Assembly: GCA_035439505.1 (NCBI GenBank)
Contig: DAORKJ010000001.1
Coordinates: 1-64,000, forward strand
Reading direction: 5' to 3'
Source: UBA7236 sp035439505
GTDB lineage: Bacteria; Bacteroidota; Bacteroidia; Chitinophagales; BACL12
Length of the DNA stretch: 64,000 nucleotides
Shown here: positions 51,084-58,595 of the stretch, one piece after another
Numbering within the stretch: the stretch's first letter is position 1
How the letters are laid out: every line of letters begins with the position of its first letter
Notes under the pieces: model-generated
The model's input: the letters and a program-made list of their open reading frames with translations, nothing else
Told to the model about the DNA's origin: nothing
The model's database searches: none
Position numbers and translations under genes: made by a program

Positions 51084-51920
51084 TTATTTTAGTACCGGTT
51101 TAGATACATCTGCAATTGCTGTGCTTAAATAATCGGCAACCAGCGGAAACTGTGTAGCTATTATTTTATCTACATTCGTTTCTCCCGAAGAAAACGTAAC
51201 TGTATGTGCGCCGCCTTGTAATTGTTTGGCATTAGCATCATATATGGAATAATGTACCACTACCTTTCTTTCAAAATAATTGGCAGAACGATCCAGACAA
51301 TGATTATAGTTGGTCACCAGTTCAAACTGATTGATAAATAAAAATAAATCTGTCCCGTACTTTTGCTGCAAGCCTGTGAAAATTTCCGGATGAGTAATAA
51401 CAGCATTCAAATACTTGGCATTTTTTTCAGCTTCATCTTCAGATTTTTTCTTAAAAGGATTACTTTTTTCCTTTTGCTCTTCTTCCACAACACCATTGCC
51501 AAACAAATCGGGTTGCGCAACAGCCTTACCTACCGAATCGCCCTTTACTACATTCATCGGATGTTCAAAACGATACGTAATACTGGCATAAATCATTTTT
51601 AAATCTGCACCTGATTGCACAGTGGTATCGGTCAAAATATTATAGGCATCATTAGTAGAAATTACCCTTGCACTAATATTATAATTAAGTCCGTAACGAA
51701 ACAATCGAGAAATGTCCGTAACCGGCTTTTCATTTTTTTCTGCCAGTTCAGGGTCAGCATCCGAAAAATAATTATACTGGTCGAAAGGTATAATCATTAC
51801 CTTATGTTTATTTGAATCCTGACTGAGTAGTGCGCCGCTGTTAGCATTTTGTCCATTTACATTGGTAAATGCAAAACACAGTATTAAACAACAGCAAACA
51901 CTAAAAAATCTATTCATCAA
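51084..51920 (-). CDS. Secreted hypothetical protein between rseP and hscB
   Basis: 278 residues with a signal peptide (about 1-23, ending NVNGQ). The mature part begins with a Ser/Asn linker, then MIIPFDQYNYFSDADPELA and alternating alpha/beta segments reminiscent of a nucleotide- or peptidoglycan-binding fold, but no named family is recognised. Three Cys lie in the signal region and one in the mature chain (NHCLDRS). It overlaps rseP by four bases and precedes hscB by five, so it belongs to the same operon. Confidence 0.7.
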   Translation of the reverse strand: MMNRFFSVCCCLILCFAFTNVNGQNANSGALLSQDSNKHKVMIIPFDQYNYFSDADPELAEKNEKPVTDISRLFRYGLNYNISARVISTNDAYNILTDTTVQSGADLKMIYASITYRFEHPMNVVKGDSVGKAVAQPDLFGNGVVEEEQKEKSNPFKKKSEDEAEKNAKYLNAVITHPEIFTGLQQKYGTDLFLFINQFELVTNYNHCLDRSANYFERKVVVHYSIYDANAKQLQGGAHTVTFSSGETNVDKIIATQFPLVADYLSTAIADVSKPVLK

Positions 51921-53236
51921 TTAAACATTTTGATAATATCGTTGCCCACAGCAAATACCATCAGCGATAACAATAAAATCATGCCGACTAATTGTGCACG
52001 TTCCATAAATTTATCGGACAATTTTCTGCCGGTAATACTTTCAATGGCGATAAACATAATGTGTCCACCATCTAATGCCGGAATTGGTAACAAATTCATA
52101 AACGCCAACACCATACTCAATAATGCAGTTAAAATCCAAAATGAAGTCCAGTCCCATTTTGGCGCAAATAATTTGGTAATACCAATAGGGCTCGAAATAC
52201 TTTCACGTGCAGGAATATCACCTCTGAAAATGCGCACCAGACTCACTGCTTGGAAATAAAATACTTCAAAAGCATCGCGGGTACCATAACTCAAGGCTTT
52301 GCCAAAACTATAATGCACCGAATCGTAAGCATACAATTTGGTATTGGTTAAAATACCTATTCTGCCATGTTCATCCACTTGCGTTAATACTGTTTGTTCA
52401 GTGCCATTTCTGTCTACCGTAATTGGAACACTTTGTCCTTTTCTTGCTTTAAACATTTCGGACATTTGTGTAAAATATTCTACCGGAACACTATCAATTG
52501 CTTTTAAAGTATCCCCTTTTTGTAATCCGGCTTCTTTGGCATTTTGTAAGCTATCGCTAAAATCTTCAATTTTAATTGTTGCTTTTAAATCGAACAAAAC
52601 ATCGCCACGCATTTTATCTTTAAATGCACTGTCCGCAACTACTAATTCAACTTGTTTACCATTGCGGTCAACCACTACATCTGAACCAAAATATAATCTT
52701 GCAGAAACATAGTCATCTAAACGCTCATAACTTCTGCCATTAATGGAAATTAATTTATCACCGGTTTCAAAACCATATTTTTTTCCTGCTTCAGTAGCAT
52801 AAATACCACCTGCATTATTTACTCCTTCAACAGTAGTATAATTTTTAGAATAATTGGCTAAAATGAACACATATAAAATGATACCCAATATTACATTCAT
52901 AACAATACCGCCAATCATTACAATAAATTTCTGCCAATTGGGTTTAGAACGTAATTCCCAAGGTTCTGCCGGTTTTTTCATGGCATCTTTATCCATACTC
53001 TCATCAATCATACCGGCAATTTTTACATAACCACCTAAAGGCAGCCAGCCAATGCCATATTCAGTATCGCCACGTTTAATCGACCATAATTTTTTGCCAT
53101 ATGCATCAAAAAATATGAAGAATTTTTCTACTCTTATCCCAAACATCCTTGCGGCCATAAAATGCCCCAGCTCGTGAATAAAAACCAAAATTGTAAGCGC
53201 TAAAATCAATTGCGCAATCTGTATAACTACGTCCAT
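51917..53236 (-). CDS. rseP: RseP-type site-2 protease (M50 zinc metallopeptidase)
   Basis: 439 residues. The zinc motif HELGH (21-25) lies in the first membrane helix, two PDZ domains occupy about 120-300, and the second zinc-ligand motif is PALDGGH in a later helix. A further membrane helix ends the protein. RseP cleaves anti-sigma factors and signal-peptide remnants within the membrane, after a first cut outside. Its anti-sigma target is not in this window. The next gene overlaps its stop by four bases. Confidence 0.94.
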   Translation of the reverse strand: MDVVIQIAQLILALTILVFIHELGHFMAARMFGIRVEKFFIFFDAYGKKLWSIKRGDTEYGIGWLPLGGYVKIAGMIDESMDKDAMKKPAEPWELRSKPNWQKFIVMIGGIVMNVILGIILYVFILANYSKNYTTVEGVNNAGGIYATEAGKKYGFETGDKLISINGRSYERLDDYVSARLYFGSDVVVDRNGKQVELVVADSAFKDKMRGDVLFDLKATIKIEDFSDSLQNAKEAGLQKGDTLKAIDSVPVEYFTQMSEMFKARKGQSVPITVDRNGTEQTVLTQVDEHGRIGILTNTKLYAYDSVHYSFGKALSYGTRDAFEVFYFQAVSLVRIFRGDIPARESISSPIGITKLFAPKWDWTSFWILTALLSMVLAFMNLLPIPALDGGHIMFIAIESITGRKLSDKFMERAQLVGMILLLSLMVFAVGNDIIKMFN

Positions 53237-53295
53237 AAGTGCTGCGAAATTCGTGAATTATTTGTTGATTGTGTTCATGGGTCAATTAAACTTTG

Positions 53296-54795
53296 TTAAC
53301 ACACTGTCCATTCTTTTAGTTCATCGGCTATCAGCCTGTCATTACTCAGTCTGGCTACTTTGTTTTGCCCGCCAAGTTTGCCTTTAGCCTTCATAAAGTT
53401 GCGAAAACCGCCTTCTTTTACCAACGTAATTTCGAGGGATCGCAGTATTTTGCCGGTAATCAGGTCTTTATAATAGATATTCTTGTTTTGAAGGTGTTCA
53501 TCTACTTTGGCTGCAAAGGTTGTTAAGTTAGCCGGTTGGGTGCCAAATTCGATAAACCATTCGTGAAAAGGCAATCCGCTATCGGGATTTACCTGAGGTG
53601 CTACAGTAAATTCCACAATTTCAATCTGCTCCTCTTCTGCTGCCTTTAATAAGGCATACTCCACCTCTTCTCCTATCACATGTTCGCCAAATGCAGAAAT
53701 GAAATGTTTAATACGACCGGAAACTACAATTCGATATGGGTTTAGGGAAACAAATTTTATAGTATCACCAATATTATATCCCCACAAACCTGCATTATTG
53801 TTTAAGATAAGTGCATAGTTTACGCCTAATTGAACATCCTTCAACATAACCCTTGTTGGATTATCATTAAATATTTCCCCGGCAGGAATAAATTCAAAAA
53901 ATATCCCTGAATCTACATTGAGTAAAAGGCCTTCAGCGTTTTGACTATCCTGATAAGCAATAAATCCTTCGCTGGCAGGATATGTTTCAATGGACGGAAT
54001 TTTTTTACCGACAATTGCCTCAATCTTAGAGCGATACGGTTCGTAATTCACACCACCGTAAACAAATAACGAAAAATCCGGAAATATTTCCTGCACTGTT
54101 TTTTTGCCACTGATGGCTGTCAGTTTTTCAAAATACATAAGCACCCAAGGTGGAATACCACTTATGAGCGACATCTTTTCAGACATGGTTTCATGCGCAA
54201 TGGCTTCCACTTTTGTCTCCCAATCTTCGATACAATTTATGGTATAACTCGGCATGCGATTGCGCAATAAGTAACCTGGCACAAAATGATAAACTATTCC
54301 TGAAAGGCGGCCTGTTTTAATACCATTTTTTTCTCCCAATACCGGTGAACCCTGCAAAAAAATCATTTTTCCGGAAATAAAATCGGTATTGCGCGTTTCA
54401 TGCACATACATGAGTAAGGCATTTCTGGCTGAGTTAATATGATTGGGAATAGAAGCTTTGGTTAAGGGAATGTATTTCACCCCTGAAGTAGTGCCAGATG
54501 TTTTGGCAAGATATAATGGTTTGCCTGGCCATAACACATCCGATTCTCCATCCACCATTTTATCTATATAAAATCGCAATGCCTCATAATCGCGAACAGG
54601 AACAGCGGCTTTAAATTCTTCGTAGTTACTTATAGTCGAAAAGTGGTGATCCTTGCCGAATTGGGTTTGTGCAGCTGTTTGCACTAATTCCTTCATAATT
54701 TTTTCCTGATTGGCAACAGCATTTTTTGCAGCATCATATACCCGTTTTGCAATATAATCGGCAAACGGTTTGGCTAGCAGCGACTTCAATCCCAT
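53296..54795 (-). CDS. GH3 auxin-responsive promoter family protein
   Basis: 499 residues. The family ATP-binding pattern LAKTSGTTSGVKYIPLT (about 104-120) and YPASEGFIA, with a late GRIKHFISAFGEHV, fit the acyl-adenylate-forming superfamily as in plant GH3. Plant members conjugate amino acids to auxin or jasmonate; the bacterial substrate is unknown. Bacteroidota nearly always have one copy. It is the first gene of the minus-strand group leading to rseP, although 60 bases separate them. It is divergent from ogt. Confidence 0.9.
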   Translation of the reverse strand: MGLKSLLAKPFADYIAKRVYDAAKNAVANQEKIMKELVQTAAQTQFGKDHHFSTISNYEEFKAAVPVRDYEALRFYIDKMVDGESDVLWPGKPLYLAKTSGTTSGVKYIPLTKASIPNHINSARNALLMYVHETRNTDFISGKMIFLQGSPVLGEKNGIKTGRLSGIVYHFVPGYLLRNRMPSYTINCIEDWETKVEAIAHETMSEKMSLISGIPPWVLMYFEKLTAISGKKTVQEIFPDFSLFVYGGVNYEPYRSKIEAIVGKKIPSIETYPASEGFIAYQDSQNAEGLLLNVDSGIFFEFIPAGEIFNDNPTRVMLKDVQLGVNYALILNNNAGLWGYNIGDTIKFVSLNPYRIVVSGRIKHFISAFGEHVIGEEVEYALLKAAEEEQIEIVEFTVAPQVNPDSGLPFHEWFIEFGTQPANLTTFAAKVDEHLQNKNIYYKDLITGKILRSLEITLVKEGGFRNFMKAKGKLGGQNKVARLSNDRLIADELKEWTVC

Positions 54796-54887
54796 GTTGC
54801 AAAGATAAAGGCATAAAATCGAAATTACATTTTAGGGGTAGATGTCCTTTAGTCTATTCCGATAATTATGCGACATTTGTGCAAATT

Positions 54888-55376
54888 ATGCCTGAGTTAA
54901 TTACTTCTTATTATAATGCTCCCTTCGGTACGCTTGCTATCAGGCATAATGAAGAGTTTATAACTGCGGTGCAATTTTTAGACGAGGAACATACTGAAAC
55001 CCACAAGCCAAAAGGCATAGCACAACAATGTATGTTTCAATTGGACGAATATTTTACCGGTAAACTGCGCAATTTTGATTTGCCATTAGGGCCATCCGGG
55101 ACAGATTTTCAAATGAAGGTTTGGAAAGCGTTGCAGGCTGTTCCTTACGCCTCAACTGCCAGTTATCTTGATATTGCCAAATTATTGGGCGATGAAAAAT
55201 CCACTCGGGCAGTAGGTGCAGCCAATGGTAAAAACCCTATTGCAATTATAATACCTTGTCACCGTGTTATTGGGAGTGATAGTTCACTAACCGGATATGC
55301 CGGAGGTTTACATCGCAAAAAATGGTTATTACAGCATGAAGCAAAATTCGGATTGGGTGTGCAAACGTTATTTTGA
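54888..55376 (+). CDS. ogt: Methylated-DNA-protein-cysteine methyltransferase
   Basis: 162 residues from MPELITSYYNAPFG; an upstream frame opening at 54726 overlaps the divergent GH3-like gene and is not used. The active-site motif is IIPCHRVIG with Cys124, and the DNA-binding helix includes STRAVGAANGKNP. The methyl-guanine binding Tyr/Arg pattern is intact. The enzyme transfers a methyl group from O6-methylguanine to its own cysteine and is used up in the process. It is monocistronic by spacing. Confidence 0.95.
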   Translation: MPELITSYYNAPFGTLAIRHNEEFITAVQFLDEEHTETHKPKGIAQQCMFQLDEYFTGKLRNFDLPLGPSGTDFQMKVWKALQAVPYASTASYLDIAKLLGDEKSTRAVGAANGKNPIAIIIPCHRVIGSDSSLTGYAGGLHRKKWLLQHEAKFGLGVQTLF

Positions 55377-55459
55377 CACAATTCCAACAATTGTAACTTT
55401 GAATTACCATTAAAAAAAAATACATTTGCTTATTATTCATTCACAGCCATAACTATAAC

Positions 55460-55846
55460 ATGCTCAAACAATTACTTTTTGCTCTGGTAACAGTTGGTAT
55501 TTCTTTTTCAGTATCGGCACAGGAAATTACTTTTCAAGGTGATGCTACTACTAAACAAGAAGCATCGGGACATGTAAATGCGCGCTTAGGTTTAGGTCAG
55601 TCGTTGACGATTTCACCGGTGCCACTACCACAGTATGATGCCAAGTTACAGGTTACCGCTGTTGGTGTTGAATATTACAGTTACGTTGTCCGCAACGCAT
55701 TCGGTCAAATTGTAGAATTGGAAAATCTGAGTGGAAAACCTGATTCCAACTATATCGATTTGAATGGTGCTGTTCACCAGGGAATCTACTTTATTACCTT
55801 CGAAACTAACGCCGGGAACGTAACCCGCAAGTTCGCCGTTATCTGA
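55460..55846 (+). CDS. Small secreted protein consisting of a T9SS type A-like tail
   Basis: 128 residues with a signal peptide (about 1-20). The second half (about 70-128) resembles a type A sorting domain: YYSYVVRNAFGQIVELENLSG, then IDLNGAVHQGIYFITFETNAG and a final VTRKFAVI. The first half is a short linker with beta potential and no recognised family. As with the CHU_C-only protein at 945, there is almost no passenger. Function unknown; a role as an accessory or decoy of the secretion system is speculative. Confidence 0.65.
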   Translation: MLKQLLFALVTVGISFSVSAQEITFQGDATTKQEASGHVNARLGLGQSLTISPVPLPQYDAKLQVTAVGVEYYSYVVRNAFGQIVELENLSGKPDSNYIDLNGAVHQGIYFITFETNAGNVTRKFAVI

Positions 55847-55932
55847 TTTTATTGGCTTTCGGAGCCTATGTGGAAAACATCCTGGCCTAAAATTTGGGTA
55901 TAAGAGGTGTGTTTACTAATTTTCACATCGGC

Positions 55933-56490
55933 ATGAAGAGAATTACAGCGTTAAATGTCCTGTTTACACTGGTTTTTGTTTTCATTTGCTCGTCGGGTTT
56001 TGCCCAAGCGGGTAAAACGGAGACAGGCACTGCCAGCTTCTATCACGACAAGTTTGTGGGTAGAAAAACGGCTAATGGCGAAATTTACAGTCAGGAAAAA
56101 CTCACTGCAGCCCACAAGTCGCTCCCACTAGGTACTTGGGTAAAAGTCACCAACCTGAGCAACGATTCTGTGGTAATTGTCCGCATTAACGACCGGATGC
56201 CTCAATGGAACAAACGCACTATAGACCTCACGGAAAAGGCCGCCGGTCAGCTCAATTTCATTGCTAAAGGACTTACAAAAGTTAAGGTGGAGGTAATTCC
56301 AACACCGGGAACTATTCCTTTGGTAATTGAACGACCATCGGATTTGCCAACTGAACATATTCCTTTGATTAAACCTACTCCAATGGTTGTTCCTGCAGCC
56401 CCGGTGGTAGAATTGGCAACGATCAACGACCCAATCGATTGGGAAGTGTTCGAAATGAACCTGCCTCAAAATCAAAGGAAGAAAAAATAA
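55933..56490 (+). CDS. RlpA-like double-psi beta-barrel protein
   Basis: 185 residues from MKRITALNVL, giving a signal peptide ending SSGFAQA; an upstream ATG at 55894 lacks signal character. The DPBB domain (about 29-115) has TGTASFYHDKFVGRKTANGE, TAAHKSLPLGTWVKVTN and VRINDRMP with catalytic-type Asp87 and His61. RlpA is a septal lytic transglycosylase acting on denuded peptidoglycan. The usual SPOR domain is missing; a Pro-rich tail takes its place. It is not a lipoprotein. Confidence 0.9.
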   Translation: MKRITALNVLFTLVFVFICSSGFAQAGKTETGTASFYHDKFVGRKTANGEIYSQEKLTAAHKSLPLGTWVKVTNLSNDSVVIVRINDRMPQWNKRTIDLTEKAAGQLNFIAKGLTKVKVEVIPTPGTIPLVIERPSDLPTEHIPLIKPTPMVVPAAPVVELATINDPIDWEVFEMNLPQNQRKKK

Positions 56491-56496
56491 GCGGAA

Positions 56497-56937
56497 TTAT
56501 TTCAGCGATTTCTCCATCTCCCAATGCGGAATGGTAACTTCTTCAAACTCCTCACCTACCCTCGAATAACCAAGTTTTTCATAAAATGGCACTGCTGTAT
56601 CACGGGCATGACAATACATCAAGGTAAATCCTTTAGAAGCCGCAAATTTTTCGGCAGCAGTAACTAATTGTGCACCAATACCTTTTCCTTGATGATGTGC
56701 GGCTACTGCAACTTGTTTCATTTTGATTTTACTTTCATTTTCCGGTGCTAATATCAAACAGGCAAGTAACGATTCTCCATCAAAATAGCCTAAATGAAAA
56801 AAATCGCCTTCAGCGGCTAATTGCTCAGCAGTAAAATTTAATCTTAATGGTTTGCGCAAAACATCGTAACGAAGGGCAATTTCTTTATCGTAATCTATAC
56901 TTTGAAATGGGATGATACGAATGTTGGGTTGTTGCAT
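56497..56937 (-). CDS. GNAT family N-acetyltransferase
   Basis: 146 residues from MQQPNIRIIPF; an ATG seven codons upstream is possible but less likely. The acetyl-CoA motif is VAVAAHHQGKGIGAQLV, followed by YCHARDTAVPFYEKLGYSRVG, both classical GNAT elements. The substrate is not evident. It converges with rlpA, with six bases between stops, and the non-coding repeat array starts about 60 bases upstream of its start. Confidence 0.85.
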   Translation of the reverse strand: MQQPNIRIIPFQSIDYDKEIALRYDVLRKPLRLNFTAEQLAAEGDFFHLGYFDGESLLACLILAPENESKIKMKQVAVAAHHQGKGIGAQLVTAAEKFAASKGFTLMYCHARDTAVPFYEKLGYSRVGEEFEEVTIPHWEMEKSLK

Positions 56938-56995
56938 GGATACAAATTTGCATGTCAAAATTAATAAACTTAGTTATGCTTGTGGGTGGGTGGTT

Positions 56996-57715
56996 CACGC
57001 GGAGGCTCGGAGGTTATTTGATTGTGAGATGTGCGATGTGGTTTGTTTTTGAGAGCGCGGAGCTGGGAAACCATTTGGTTCACGCGGAGACTCGGAGGTT
57101 ATTTGAATATATGGTGTGCGATATGGTATGTTTTTGAGAGCGCGGAGCTGGTTTCGCAAAGTCGCGAAGTTTTTTTGTTTATTGTTTGTGTGATATGGAT
57201 TGTTTTTAGGCACGCAAAGGCTGGGAAACCAAATTCTTTTTTCTCCGCTTTCTCTCTTTTTCCGCGTGAAAAAAACATGTTGCACGCGGAGGCTCGGAGG
57301 TTATTGGGATGTGTTATGTGCGATGTAGTTTGTTTTTGAGAGCGCGGAGCTGGGAAACCATTTGGTTCACGCGGAGACTCGGAGGTTATTTGAATATATG
57401 GTGTGCGATATGGTATGTTTTTGAGAGCGCGGAGCTGGTTTCGCAAAGTCGCGAAGTTTTTTTGTTTATTGTTTGTGTGATATGGATTGTTTTTAGGCAC
57501 GCAAAGGCTGGGAAACCAAATTCTTTTTTCTCCGCTTTCTCTCTTTTTCCGCGTGAAAAAAACATGTTGCACGCGGAGACTCGGAGGATATTTGATTGTG
57601 AGATGTGCAATGTGGTTTGTTTTTGAGAGCGCGGAGCTGTTTTCGCAAAGTCGCGAAGTTTTTTTGTTTATTGTTTGTGTGATATGGATTGTTTTTAGGC
57701 ACGCAAAGGCTGGTA
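56996..57715. repeat. 287-bp tandem array of cgcggag hairpin repeats (two full, one partial copy)
   Basis: Copies begin with CACGCGGAG at 56996, 57283 and 57570, exactly 287 bases apart. The third copy lacks an internal stretch of about 85 bases. Inside are several TGTGCGATGTGGTTTG...GAGCGCGGAGCTGG cores, TTTCGCAAAGTCGCGAAG palindromes and the hairpin TCCGCGTG / CACGCGGA (57261-57290 and again 287 bases later). Long open frames in this region are repeat artefacts. Confidence 0.8.
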
Positions 57716-57992
57716 AACGAGTTGTACCTTGGCGCGCTTGAATTGGTTTTATATTTGAAACAAACACATTATCTATAACCTTCCTTTGGGCCTTAGCGAG
57801 AAACATTTATAAGCTGTTTCACGCTAAGTCGCTAAGAAAATGATTTATAAGATGTGTGATATGGTTTGTTTTCAAGTGCGCAAAGCTGGTAAACCAATTC
57901 CCTTTGCCGCTTGAATTGGTTCATACTACCAATACATTCCCGTTGCGCCTTTGCGAGAACCATCAATTTGTTAACCTATCTCCACACAATGT
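57716..57992. repeat. Further dispersed hairpin repeats downstream of the 287-bp array
   Basis: Contains TTAGCGAGAAAC ... GTTTCACGCTAA (57793-57830 region), a core TGGTTT...AAACCA (57862-57896) overlapping AACCAATTC / GAATTGGTT (57892-57921), and CTTTGCGAGAAC. These are the same sequence families as at 60808-61170. Confidence 0.7.
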
Positions 57993-58030
57993 GTTCATAA
58001 AAAAAACAAATCCCCTTGAACTTTTTGGCT

Positions 58031-58038
58031 TACATTTG
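58031..58038 (+). promoter_or_regulatory. Candidate -7 element of the fur-katG unit
   Basis: TACATTTG matches TAnnTTTG, 47 bases upstream of the Fur-family start; no exact TTTG lies at the ideal -33 distance. Confidence 0.4.
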
Positions 58039-58084
58039 CTTTTATCTAAAAGCGAATCATTCTCGTTTAATATTCATTATATTT

Positions 58085-58543
58085 ATGACCGTAACCGACA
58101 TTCGACAACAACTAAGTGAAAAAGGGTTAAAAGTCACCCCACAGCGAATAGCCGTTTTAGAAGCTATCATAAAACTCAACAACCACCCTTCCGCAGAAAA
58201 CATCATCGATTATATTCGTAAAAATTATCCTAATGTTTCAACAGCAACGGTTTATAAAGTATTAGATGCACTAGTAGATAATGAATTAATTAAACGTGTA
58301 AAAACAGATAAAGACGTAATGCGGTATGATGCCATTTTACATGCTCACCACCATTTATACTGCACCAAAACAGATAAAATCAAAGATTATTTTAACGATG
58401 ATTTAAATCACCTTCTAGCTAATTATTTCAAAAAACATCGTATCCTTGATTTTGAAATTGCAGATATTAAATTACAGATAGTTGGCAAATTTACATCTCC
58501 CAAAAAAAACGCACTTAAAAAACGTAATTCCCTCCCGAAATAG
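58085..58543 (+). CDS. Fur family transcriptional regulator (PerR-like)
   Basis: 152 residues from MTVTDIRQQ; an upstream ATG at 58016 is not family-like. The N-terminal winged helix includes GLKVTPQRIAVLEAI and STATVYKVLDALVDN. The metal site has H86, H88, H89, H90 around AHHHLYC and His34. Only one cysteine (Cys93) remains, so the two CxxC structural-zinc pairs of typical Fur and PerR are missing. The katG gene follows 52 bases later, which points to a peroxide-responsive repressor of the catalase-peroxidase. Confidence 0.9.
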   Translation: MTVTDIRQQLSEKGLKVTPQRIAVLEAIIKLNNHPSAENIIDYIRKNYPNVSTATVYKVLDALVDNELIKRVKTDKDVMRYDAILHAHHHLYCTKTDKIKDYFNDDLNHLLANYFKKHRILDFEIADIKLQIVGKFTSPKKNALKKRNSLPK

Positions 58544-58595
58544 GCACAATAAAACATAGAGAATAAATAATTGAAAATATAAATATCACAATACA

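Noticed and set aside
50557..53236. A full iron-sulfur assembly operon around hscB
   Set aside because: Only hscB is present; neighbours are a secreted hypothetical protein and rseP, with no hscA, iscU, iscS or fdx.
54726..54887. N-terminal extension of the DNA repair methyltransferase
   Set aside because: It overlaps the start of the divergent GH3-like gene and its translation does not resemble the family N-terminus.
56995..57806. Several open frames of 60-235 codons on both strands with RRLGGYL- or KTSRLCE-like translations
   Set aside because: They lie wholly in the tandem hairpin repeats, repeat with the 287-bp period, overlap each other on opposite strands and have no family features; they arise from the repeat composition.
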